From: Sulfurirhabdus sp043759595
GTDB taxonomy: Bacteria > Pseudomonadota > Gammaproteobacteria > Burkholderiales > SMCO01
DNA: 64,000 nt
Direction of reading: 5' to 3'
Assembly (NCBI GenBank): GCA_043759595.1
Contig: JAYVLG010000045.1
Coordinates: forward strand, 1 to 64,000
Shown piece by piece: positions 7,509 through 13,703 of this stretch; position 1 is the first letter of the stretch; each line of letters starts with the position of its first letter. Both the position numbers and the translations under genes were made by a program. The notes below the pieces were generated by a model that was not told where the DNA came from, ran no database searches, and worked only from the letters and a program-made list of their open reading frames with translations.

Positions 7509-7870
7509 TAATGAGGTAGTTTCATCGAGATACATAGGAGATGGCTACACCTTAGTCCTTTACATGTAAAAACTCAAAGTGCAATATGATCTCCTCTAAT
7601 CGCGGCATACAGCAAAGCGATGGCATTCAATTTGTCATTTGCTAACATTGCAGAGCAAAAAAATTATGGCACTCTCGCGCAAAGAGGTAGCACGACCATA
7701 GAATTTTGGATTATTGGTCTTGTCGGACATTCGGCCTAACTTTTCAAGTGGCAAAAACAATCCAGCATAAACTTAAGCTATTTATATTTGCAATCGCTTA
7801 CAGGAAATAATTACAACAGAAATTGGGTTGATAGCCCACCTTGCGAATCAATGTTTAATTTGTGCGTATA
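7509..7870. other. Non-coding spacer before the integrated element
   Basis: About 360 bp with no credible frame or RNA gene. It ends in a bidirectional terminator at 7871-7906, then the left attachment-like site of the integrated element. Confidence 0.4.
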
Positions 7871-7906
7871 AAAACAAAACGCCCCTAAAGGAGCGTTTTG
7901 TTTTTC
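7871..7906. terminator. Bidirectional intrinsic terminator
   Basis: AAAACAAAACGC and GCGTTTTGTTTTT form a stem around CCCTAAAGGA, with A-rich and T-rich flanks that permit termination in both directions. It lies just outside the left end of the integrated element. Confidence 0.8.
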
Positions 7907-7919
7907 ATTATGGCGGGCA

Positions 7920-7931
7920 GTGAGATTCGAA
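7920..7931. repeat. Left attachment-site core (att-like)
   Basis: GTGAGATTCGAA, identical to 12774-12785 inside the T-arm of tRNA-Ser(TGA). It is embedded in a sequence that begins TGGCGGGCA, like a displaced tRNA 3' end in reverse. The similarity weakens outside the core. Confidence 0.6.
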
Positions 7932-7980
7932 TTCGCTTATAAACAAGCACAAACATTAGTTAGTGTTTAACGATTTAAAA

Positions 7981-8004
7981 AAAGAACCAACAAAAGAACC
8001 AACA
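7981..8004. repeat. Tandem 12-bp repeats, probable integrase arm sites (left)
   Basis: Two head-to-tail perfect copies of AAAGAACCAACA, 50 bp inside the left att core. Perfect or near-perfect copies recur near the right end (12626-12668, and inverted at 12523-12534). This distribution is typical of arm-type binding sites of tyrosine integrases. Confidence 0.65.
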
Positions 8005-8134
8005 AAATACGTCTGCTTGGAAAGTCGCGAATATGAATCCAACCTGATAGTTTTGCAAGGTACTGGCTAAAGAGTGTGCCGATTATTGATCTGATTGATT
8101 CGCGCGTGTACAGCTTCTTTAGCTCACCCCCATA

Positions 8135-8230
8135 TTTGCCTTTTCCCGCCTTTCTTAAAGGCCATAAGTCATTAATAAATCAGGGTGGTAATGAACTGAC
8201 TACCTTAGCAAAGCTTAACATTCCTTAACA
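8135..8230. repeat. 96-bp direct repeat, copy 1
   Basis: Aligns without gaps to 8420-8515 with about 11 mismatches, including a 35-bp identical core starting TAATAAATCAGGG. It ends with three 10-bp boxes (CCTTAGCAAA, GCTTAACATT, CCTTAACATA at 8203-8232). No coding potential. Perhaps an excision-factor binding region or an origin. Confidence 0.8.
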
Positions 8231-8289
8231 TATACGCCACATTAGATTAAATGAAACTTGCCGTATTATCACGTAAATATCGGTTTCTC

Positions 8290-8311
8290 TCGCGCGCGCA
8301 CGCACGCGCGT
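8290..8311. other. Alternating purine-pyrimidine tract (Z-DNA prone)
   Basis: Twenty-two bases of strictly alternating pyrimidine/purine, mainly CG steps with two CA steps, between the two copies of the 96-bp repeat. Such tracts can adopt left-handed DNA under negative supercoiling. Confidence 0.6.
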
Positions 8312-8419
8312 ATTGTTCAGCGTGCTTGCACACTTGTTTTATGCGCTGATCTATTGCGCGTTAGTATCTAATATTCAGCATGATAAGCAACTGCTTTATT
8401 GTGCTAATTTCCGCTACTG

Positions 8420-8515
8420 TTTGCCTTTTCCTGCGTTTTTAAAAGGCCGTAAGTCACTAATAAATCAGGGTGGTAATGAACTGACTACCTTAGGAAACCT
8501 TAGCATTCCTTAGTA
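8420..8515. repeat. 96-bp direct repeat, copy 2
   Basis: Second copy of the repeat at 8135-8230, 285 bp apart start to start. Its right end carries three boxes in perfect 10-bp phase (CCTTAGGAAA, CCTTAGCATT, CCTTAGTATT at 8488-8517), that is, on one face of the helix. It lies directly downstream of the 8537-8848 gene. Confidence 0.8.
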
Positions 8516-8536
8516 TTTTTTCATTCGAGAACCGTT

Positions 8537-8848
8537 TTATTGTTCACTACTTTTCACTACTTTAGTGCAATGATCTAATTCGCCATTGGTAAAAATGTTT
8601 AATTTATCGGCTCGTCGCTTTGTCTCATTGATTAGCTCAAGTGTCAGTCTGTCAGTGTGATTAACCGCCCATAGTACCCAGCAAGCAAACCGATACCGCC
8701 GCCGATGATAGCCCCTGCATGCGTTCATTGCGCTTCTAGCCTTACCGCCGGGTGTCTTTGCGCCTGTACTGTGTCGCCATGGTTTCCATCCATGAATTAA
8801 AGCCGCTTGCCTGGCTTTCTGCTCTGGTGTCCAAATTCTAGCCGCCAT
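8537..8848 (-). CDS. Small element-encoded protein of unknown function
   Basis: 103 residues, strongly basic, Trp- and Arg-rich. The N-terminal half has the pattern IWTPEQKARQAALIHGWKPW followed by STGAKTPGGKARSAMNA. A W-x-PW...STG-x-x-T-x-x-GKA-x-x-x-NA pattern recurs in short hypothetical proteins near transposable or integrated elements. No catalytic motif was recognised; the basic character suggests nucleic acid binding. ATG at 8848 with AAAGG upstream. Last gene of the leftward element operon, 125 bp after the 8974-9516 gene. Confidence 0.7.
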   Translation of the reverse strand: MAARIWTPEQKARQAALIHGWKPWRHSTGAKTPGGKARSAMNACRGYHRRRYRFACWVLWAVNHTDRLTLELINETKRRADKLNIFTNGELDHCTKVVKSSEQ

Positions 8849-8973
8849 AAATTCAACCTTTCAAAAGAAACAACTAAAACTTAGTTTGGCAACAATTAGC
8901 ATCAACCACACTAAGGCTTGCCAGAAACGCCGCCAGTGAGTTATTGCCTGTCTAATCATAGACAGCCTTAACT

Positions 8974-9516
8974 TCATGCTGCAAGCGTCCTGTTAGTGTT
9001 TACATGCGAATCCAGATAAATATATTTGCCTAGCTCTCTGTGATCAACGAAAAGGCTTTCAGACTCATAACCGCCAGTGCGCTGAATCCACTTTTTCCCA
9101 TGTTTGCGTAATTCTGGTAAATGTTTAATAACCGTCTTGCGTAATAGTCGTGCATCGTAGAAATATGCTTTCTTGGTGTCGAGATAGTAGAAGCATACCC
9201 AGTGATTAATTTTGTCTGAGTCTATCGTCCATCCAGGTTTGTTGGTTTGGATGTTTGCCAATAATTCAATGCAACAATTGCGCATCTCGTCCGGTGTCCA
9301 ATAATCCACGCGCCGTATTTTTACATCCACGGTCTCGAACCTGCCACGCTGGAAAGTTAAAACGTAATCGGCTCCCAGCTTGTCTAGCTCTTTATGCGCC
9401 TGTCTCACTTCCAGCAAGTCTGGGAAATATTCGAAACATGCCGCCGTGATACCTGCAACCGCTTCAGGTGAGTCACTTAGGTTTAAATCAGCGTTAAAGT
9501 TGCTAGGCGCACTCAT
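8974..9516 (-). CDS. Unknown element protein, possible PD-(D/E)XK nuclease fold
   Basis: 180 residues. The segment LDKLGADYVLTFQRGRFETV then DVKIRRVDYW shows an acidic residue, a beta hairpin and a (D/E)-x-K tripeptide (DVK). This is the order of a PD-(D/E)XK active site: Asp at about 50, then Asp and Lys at about 65-67. A preceding helix (LLEVRQAHKELDKLGA) would supply the usual upstream acidic residue. The C-terminal half is rich in aromatic and basic residues. The ATG overlaps the stop of the relaxase gene by four bases (ATGA), so the two are translationally coupled. The nuclease call is inference from a short motif, with no close family recognised. Confidence 0.65.
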   Translation of the reverse strand: MSAPSNFNADLNLSDSPEAVAGITAACFEYFPDLLEVRQAHKELDKLGADYVLTFQRGRFETVDVKIRRVDYWTPDEMRNCCIELLANIQTNKPGWTIDSDKINHWVCFYYLDTKKAYFYDARLLRKTVIKHLPELRKHGKKWIQRTGGYESESLFVDHRELGKYIYLDSHVNTNRTLAA

Positions 9517-10664
9517 GCAAACCGCCTAGCTTGTAGCTGGATTATTTGGGCGCGTGTCTGCTCTATCGCTGGTGATGATGTACGCGGCTTGCTGGTGGCC
9601 TGAATAAACTCGCCCAGGTCTCTATCCCAATCACCTGCATTTTGATCATTTTCGTGTATGCGTTGATAGGTGTCTTGCTCTGGTTCGGTGGTATCAATTA
9701 CAGGCGGATTAATTTCATTCCCTACACAGGATAGGGAACGGGCATTTTCAGGTCGCTGATTAAACTCATTCCCTATAGGTTTTAACAATCCATTCCCTAT
9801 AGGTTTTGATGGTTTCTCAGGCTTCTGCGGCTTCGTCATTGTTCCAACAAATGTTTTCTTTTGGGGTGGCTTTGGCTGCGGTATATCAATACCCAATGCC
9901 GCCGCTATTAATGCTGGATTAGCCGCGATTGCGTCAATCAATGCATCTTTGATATTAGACTCGTTTAGTATGTCAGGATTAGATTTAATCCGCACCAGCA
10001 CCTTAGCGGCTAGGTCATACCTTACAGCCGCGCTTAGGCGTTTCTGTGGCTTAGGACGGGACAATCCGTATTTACCTGCTACTTCCTTATAGAAAGCGTC
10101 CATAATCGCATTAAATCGCTTTTTATCGCCAACAAGATCACTCCCAATCATTCGACTATCAACCAATGGCAATATCAGTACGTGACAATGTGGAGCTGAT
10201 TCGTCCAAATGAACCACGGCAGATAATATCGGTGCAGCAAAGCACCTATCAGCCCAAGCAGCAGCATCTTCAAAATATTTACGATGATCTATATCTGAAT
10301 CAGGCGGCAAGCTAAATAAAAGCTCTATAGCTCTAACGGTATTTTTCCGTAGTGGGTGCGGAAATTCAGCATCAGCCAACAAACTGCTTTCGTAACCTGC
10401 AACAACCGCCGCAGTGTCAGCACCATGAATGATGTAATTATTAGATATGCGCTCAACATTGATATGACTATCAGCACCAAGCTCATGCACTAATTCACGC
10501 AAATTATGCTTTGCTGCTATCAATACAATCCGCTTACCTTTTAGCTTCTTAATCCACAAAAAACCTTCATGGTCATTTATGTTAGAATATGGACTGGATG
10601 TTGTTGTGCAAGCGGCTTGGGCTTTCCCCCCAATGCCGCTATTTTTTTGTATTGTTTTTGGCAT
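9513..10664 (-). CDS. MobV-type relaxase / plasmid recombination (Mob_Pre) protein
   Basis: 383 residues from the ATG at 10664. Motif III, VHLDESAPHCHVLILPL at about residues 150-166, is the H-x-DE-x-x-PH-x-H metal-binding signature of the Mob/Pre family. These enzymes nick oriT and stay attached to the 5' end during transfer. A segment starting GLSRPKPQKRL follows, then a low-complexity linker with repeated KPIGN and a shorter C-terminus. A TTG start at 10691 would overlap alpA; GGGAG nine bases before 10664 favours the shorter form. Preceded by alpA (4-bp gap) and coupled by ATGA to the next gene. No oriT was located. Confidence 0.85.
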   Translation of the reverse strand: MPKTIQKNSGIGGKAQAACTTTSSPYSNINDHEGFLWIKKLKGKRIVLIAAKHNLRELVHELGADSHINVERISNNYIIHGADTAAVVAGYESSLLADAEFPHPLRKNTVRAIELLFSLPPDSDIDHRKYFEDAAAWADRCFAAPILSAVVHLDESAPHCHVLILPLVDSRMIGSDLVGDKKRFNAIMDAFYKEVAGKYGLSRPKPQKRLSAAVRYDLAAKVLVRIKSNPDILNESNIKDALIDAIAANPALIAAALGIDIPQPKPPQKKTFVGTMTKPQKPEKPSKPIGNGLLKPIGNEFNQRPENARSLSCVGNEINPPVIDTTEPEQDTYQRIHENDQNAGDWDRDLGEFIQATSKPRTSSPAIEQTRAQIIQLQARRFA

Positions 10665-10668
10665 GGGC

Positions 10669-10911
10669 TTAAGCTCCCTTGCGTTCAGCAATACGGGCGT
10701 TTATCCATCCTTCAACGTCAGCCAATACCCAAGCAACCGCCTTACTTCCCAAATTTACTGGGCGCGGAAATGTGGGGTCGTAGTGCGGTGAGTTTTTATC
10801 CAGCCTTGCATAGATGGCTGATCGTGATAACCCAATAGATTGTTCAAGTTCTTTTCTACGAAGTAAACGATGTACGGTTAAACCTATGTTATTGGCTTCG
10901 ATATCAAGCAT
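10669..10911 (-). CDS. AlpA-family HTH regulator / excisionase
   Basis: 80 residues from the ATG at 10911 (GGAG nine bases upstream). LLRRKELEQSIGLSRSAIYA then RLDKNSPHYDPTFPRPVNLG and VAWVLADVEGWINARIA is the standard AlpA/MerR-like winged helix arrangement. In P4-like elements AlpA activates integrase expression or promotes excision. It stands first in the relaxase operon, directly downstream of the triple terminator-like array. A longer frame starting at 11046 would include that array and was rejected. Confidence 0.9.
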   Translation of the reverse strand: MLDIEANNIGLTVHRLLRRKELEQSIGLSRSAIYARLDKNSPHYDPTFPRPVNLGSKAVAWVLADVEGWINARIAERKGA

Positions 10912-10929
10912 TTGCTGTTTCTCCTTTAC

Positions 10930-11058
10930 GTTTGCTACAGGCGAAAAAAAACCCGCTTTTGGCAGGCTGTGTTTGCTACAGGCGAAAAAAAACCCGAATA
11001 AACGGGCTTGTTGTACTACTTTCTTCAGGCGAAAAAAAACCCACATTTGCGGGCTCGG
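10930..11058 (-). repeat. Array of three terminator-like repeats upstream of alpA
   Basis: Each unit contains CAGGCGAAAAAAAACCC on the plus strand followed by a short GC stem: 10930-10968, 10971-11009 and 11026-11058. The first two share a 26-bp identical stretch (10930-10955 and 10971-10996). Read leftwards, each becomes a stem such as CCCG-TTTATT-CGGG followed by eight T residues, the form of an intrinsic terminator. They lie between the integrase stop and alpA, in the direction of both. A role as protein-binding repeats is the alternative. Confidence 0.75.
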
Positions 11059-11282
11059 TTTATTCTGAAGTCAATTTTCCCCAATCATCAGGGCATTTCT
11101 GATTAGCCTTATTACTTTAGTTTTGCATTGGCATCGTCGAATCTAGCTACACTCAACAATGGGCTATGCTTGCCTGTTTCGGATTCCTACCAAGTTAAAT
11201 CTTTCGGGCGCAATTTCTCCATCAGAAAAAATTCTATACCTAGAATAGATTCCGCGCAACTCTTTTTCATTCCGCTCTTAAC
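11059..11282. other. Spacer between integrase and terminator array
   Basis: About 220 bp, non-coding on present evidence. It may carry the oriT of the element, but no clear inverted repeat with a nick-site consensus was seen. Confidence 0.35.
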
Positions 11283-12575
11283 TTATCGCGCTCTTTTAAT
11301 CGCTATCACATCCGCGCCTTTCTTCAATCCGTCCAGATAATCAGCCCATTGTTGCATGATTGCTGATCTCTCTTTTAGGTAATCAGTCCGCACATAAGCC
11401 GCTTCTGTTTGATTATCGATAGCATGAGATAGCATCGCTTCCAACACTTCGCGCCTATGCCCCATTTCACCAAGAATTGTACGTGCAAGGCTTCTAAATC
11501 CGTGGCCTGTCATTCTGCCTTTGTAACCGATTAACTCAATCAATTTTAATACTGTGTTTTCGCTTATTACTTTGCCGTGAGTGTTTCGGTTAGGAAATAC
11601 ATATTCACGACTGCCAGTGACAGGATATAGCTTACGCAACAAATCGACTGCTTGAGTACATAACGGTACAGTATGCGACTTGCGCTTACCTAGCTTACCC
11701 TTGCGCCCTACCTGTTCCGCAGGGATTACCCAAAGCCCTGCATCTAAATCAAAATCGCACCATTTAGCAAAACGCACTTCACTTGTGCGTGTAGCTGTCA
11801 ACATAAGCAAATGCAATGCAGTTACTGAAATAATAGACACTTTCGCCACGCTTTCGCTGTCAGATAACTTGCGCAAAAACTCTGGTAATTCGTTTTGATT
11901 GATACATGGAAAATTTGTTACTGCAGGGCGTTCAGCAAAAGCAAATTTAACGTCAGCCGCTGGGTTTGATCTGATGCGCCCAGTTGCAAATGCAAAACGA
12001 AAAACGGCATTGATTGACTGCGCTAATCGGTCACGCGTTTCGTAAGTCTGGTTAGTTTCTAAAACCCGTATAGCAAGCAGCACATCCATAGAGTCAATTT
12101 CAGTTATGGATTTATCCCCAAACTTTCCGAAAGCATAACGCTCCATATTTAACAGCCATTGTTTCGAGTGGCCTACCGTCCAGGATGGCGATTTAATGCC
12201 GTGATATTCTCGCGCAATACTTGAAAATGTATTTATTGATATTTTTTCAGCTTTTACTTTATCTGCTTTTTTTGCTTTCTTGGTTAATTGCTCACTTGGG
12301 TCAATACCATCAGCTAACAGCTTTTTAGCTTCATCACGCTTAATCCGCGCATGTGCTAATGTTACTGTTGGATATACGCCTATAGAAAGCGTTTTCTGTT
12401 TGTTGTCGAATCTATACGCCATTTTCCAGTATTTACGCTCGACTAACTTCTTAGCGTTAATAGTGGGGTCGGCACTTTCTGGTTTGATTAGCAGATACAG
12501 GCCGCCGCCATCCGATAGCTTTTGTTGGTTCTTTGTTGGCTTTTTCTTCTTGAAGGTTAAGTCATCTAGTGCCAT
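11283..12575 (-). CDS. Tyrosine integrase, P4-like family
   Basis: 430 residues from the ATG at 12575 (GGCAGGAT just upstream). The N-terminal DUF4102-type domain begins MALDDLTFKKKK and contains SDGGGLYLLI and ERKYWKMAYRFDNKQKTLSIG. The catalytic domain shows Arg in TATRTSEVRFAKW, HGFR in MTGHGFRSLARTIL, His in MLSHAI and the nucleophile Tyr in AAYVRTDYL. All five expected catalytic positions are visible and the length is typical. It lies 112 bp from the tRNA-Ser(TGA) gene, the usual position beside attL/attR. A start at 12650 (GTG) would overlap the 12-bp repeats and was rejected. Arm-type repeats inside its 5' coding region suggest self-regulation by binding. Confidence 0.95.
   Translation of the reverse strand: MALDDLTFKKKKPTKNQQKLSDGGGLYLLIKPESADPTINAKKLVERKYWKMAYRFDNKQKTLSIGVYPTVTLAHARIKRDEAKKLLADGIDPSEQLTKKAKKADKVKAEKISINTFSSIAREYHGIKSPSWTVGHSKQWLLNMERYAFGKFGDKSITEIDSMDVLLAIRVLETNQTYETRDRLAQSINAVFRFAFATGRIRSNPAADVKFAFAERPAVTNFPCINQNELPEFLRKLSDSESVAKVSIISVTALHLLMLTATRTSEVRFAKWCDFDLDAGLWVIPAEQVGRKGKLGKRKSHTVPLCTQAVDLLRKLYPVTGSREYVFPNRNTHGKVISENTVLKLIELIGYKGRMTGHGFRSLARTILGEMGHRREVLEAMLSHAIDNQTEAAYVRTDYLKERSAIMQQWADYLDGLKKGADVIAIKRAR
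12523..12534 (-). repeat. Inverted copy of the 12-bp arm repeat inside the integrase gene
   Basis: Perfect AAAGAACCAACA on the minus strand, overlapping the codons for TKNQQ in the integrase N-terminus. A second imperfect copy lies at about 12600-12610. Confidence 0.6.
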
Positions 12576-12625
12576 ATCCTGCCTATCTTTGTTAAAAAGT
12601 GTTGGTCTTTTTTTACTGAGTCTAG

Positions 12626-12668
12626 CAAGAACCAACAAAAGAACCAACACAATTAGGAAGAACCAACA
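12626..12668. repeat. Cluster of 12-bp repeats, probable integrase arm sites (right)
   Basis: Three direct copies of a GAACCAACA-containing repeat (12626-12637, 12638-12649, 12657-12668); the middle copy is a perfect AAAGAACCAACA. Same orientation as the pair at 7981-8004. They overlap the integrase promoter region, 95 bp from the tRNA end. Confidence 0.7.
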
Positions 12669-12694
12669 GGAAACGACAGGAACAACTAGGAATG

Positions 12695-12740
12695 AAAAAA
12701 GCCCGTAAACCTTGTGAATATTGGGTTTAACGGGCTTTTT
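12695..12740. terminator. Bidirectional terminator between tRNA-Ser and integrase
   Basis: AAAAAAGCCCGT-AAAC (12695-12710) pairs with GTTTAACGGGCTTTTT (12725-12740), leaving A-run and T-run flanks. It would stop tRNA read-through into the integrase. Confidence 0.8.
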
Positions 12741-12762
12741 AGGTACTGCTAGGAACTATATC

Positions 12763-12852
12763 TGGCGGAGGCGGTGAGATTCGAACTCACGAACGAGTCA
12801 CCCCGTCGCCAGTTTTCAAGACTGGTGCCTTCAACCGCTCGGCCACACCTCC
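12763..12852 (-). tRNA. tRNA-Ser (anticodon TGA)
   Basis: Minus strand: GGAGGTG acceptor 5' side, anticodon arm CCAGT-CTTGAAA-ACTGG with anticodon TGA, long variable arm (GGGGTGACTCG region), T-arm GTGAGTTCGAATCTCAC, acceptor 3' side CGCCTCC region ending in an encoded CCA. 90 nt. It decodes UCA and other UCN codons. Its 3' end serves as the attachment site of the integrated element. Confidence 0.96.
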
Positions 12853-12894
12853 AGTGATGCGCATCATACCCTTTTATAAGCTTTTTGGCTAGGG

Positions 12895-12923
12895 TTGAAA
12901 CTTTTTGTATTGTTGGGTAGTCT
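12895..12923 (+). promoter_or_regulatory. Possible sigma-70 promoter of the Bax inhibitor-like gene
   Basis: TTGAAA (12895-12900), a 17-bp spacer, TAGTCT (12918-12923); the gene starts at 12960. Confidence 0.45.
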
Positions 12924-12959
12924 TAAGAGTAGTTGTTAAACCATAGAAGGAGTTTCTAC

Positions 12960-13649
12960 ATGCAACCTGATATTCAAATGACCTCTCAATCTTCACAGAT
13001 TGCTGTTGGCACGCACAGGGTGTTGCGCAATACATACATGATGCTTGGGCTAACCATGATCCCGACCGTCATTGGTGCGATGATCGGGCTCAGCATGAAT
13101 TTCTCTTTCATGGCGCAGCATCCGATCATGGGTATGATTGGTATGTTGGCAGTCATGTTCGGGCTGTTCTACGGTATTCAGGCAAATCGTAACAATGGTG
13201 TTGGCGTAGCGCTTTTGCTCGCTTTAACCTTTTTCCTGGGTTTGATGCTGGGCCCGATCCTTCAAGCTGCATTGCATTTACGTAATGGCGCACAACTGGT
13301 AGGGATGGCGGCTGGTGGTACAGGCATTATCTTCTTTAGCCTGGCTGGTTTTGCGACTATTTCCAAAAAAGATTTCAGCTTCCTGGGTAACTTCCTGTTT
13401 GTTGGCTTGATACTGCTGATTATCGCTTCCATTGCCAATATGTTCTTCCAGGTTCCGGCTGCTGCATTGGCGATTTCGGCCATTTCCATCCTGATTTTTT
13501 CTGGCTACATTTTGTATGATGTAAGCAGAATTATTCACGGTGGTGAAACCAACTACGTTATGGCTACTTTAGCGCTTTATCTGGATATTTATAATATCTT
13601 CGTAAATCTGTTGAGCTTGCTGATGGCGTTGTCTGGTGAGCGTGATTGA
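12960..13649 (+). CDS. Bax inhibitor-1 / YccA family membrane protein
   Basis: 229 residues from the ATG at 12960, which has GGAG seven bases upstream; the earlier frame opening at 12933 lacks a ribosome binding site. It has seven predicted hydrophobic segments and the family's C-terminal segment ILYDVSRIIHGGETNYVMATLALYLDIYN with the conserved Asp pair. It is an inner membrane protein. The E. coli relative YccA interacts with the FtsH protease and dampens its activity. A strong terminator follows, so it is monocistronic. Confidence 0.93.
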   Translation: MQPDIQMTSQSSQIAVGTHRVLRNTYMMLGLTMIPTVIGAMIGLSMNFSFMAQHPIMGMIGMLAVMFGLFYGIQANRNNGVGVALLLALTFFLGLMLGPILQAALHLRNGAQLVGMAAGGTGIIFFSLAGFATISKKDFSFLGNFLFVGLILLIIASIANMFFQVPAAALAISAISILIFSGYILYDVSRIIHGGETNYVMATLALYLDIYNIFVNLLSLLMALSGERD

Positions 13650-13668
13650 CGGGCTAACAACCTGAAAC

Positions 13669-13699
13669 AAAAGGGCGAACTCAGTTTCGCCCTTTTTTA
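13669..13699. terminator. Intrinsic terminator between converging genes
   Basis: AAAAGGGCGAA and TTTCGCCCTTTTTT form a stem around a short loop, followed by a T-run rightwards and an A-run on the other side, so it can serve both the Bax inhibitor-like gene and rlmD. Confidence 0.85.
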
Positions 13700-13703
13700 T
13701 GGC

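Larger units (their letters stand above)
7911..12785. mobile_element. Integrative mobilizable element in tRNA-Ser(TGA)
   Basis: Left limit: a tRNA-3'-end-like sequence at 7911-7935 starting TGGCGG and sharing GTGAGATTCGAA (7920-7931) with the tRNA-Ser(TGA) T-arm (12774-12785). Right limit: the tRNA itself. Between them, all on the minus strand, lie a tyrosine integrase next to the tRNA, an AlpA-type regulator, a MobV-type relaxase, and two small genes. Copies of a 12-bp repeat (AAAGAACCAACA) cluster inside both ends, as expected of integrase arm sites. There are no type IV secretion, coupling-protein or replication genes, so it would depend on a helper. The outer att copy has diverged in the acceptor stem, suggesting an old insertion or a relic. 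Exact limits rest on the 12-bp core and are approximate. Confidence 0.75.

Noticed and set aside
8313..8513. 66-residue frame overlapping the second 96-bp repeat
   Set aside because: It is contained mostly in a direct repeat whose other copy has no matching frame, and lacks a ribosome binding site.
10912..11046. Longer start for the AlpA-type protein
   Set aside because: The extension is translated terminator-like repeats; GGAG at the right distance marks the shorter start at 10911.
10930..11058. CRISPR-like array
   Set aside because: Only three units, with imperfect repeats and no unique spacers of constant size; the units form stems with T-runs, pointing to terminators.
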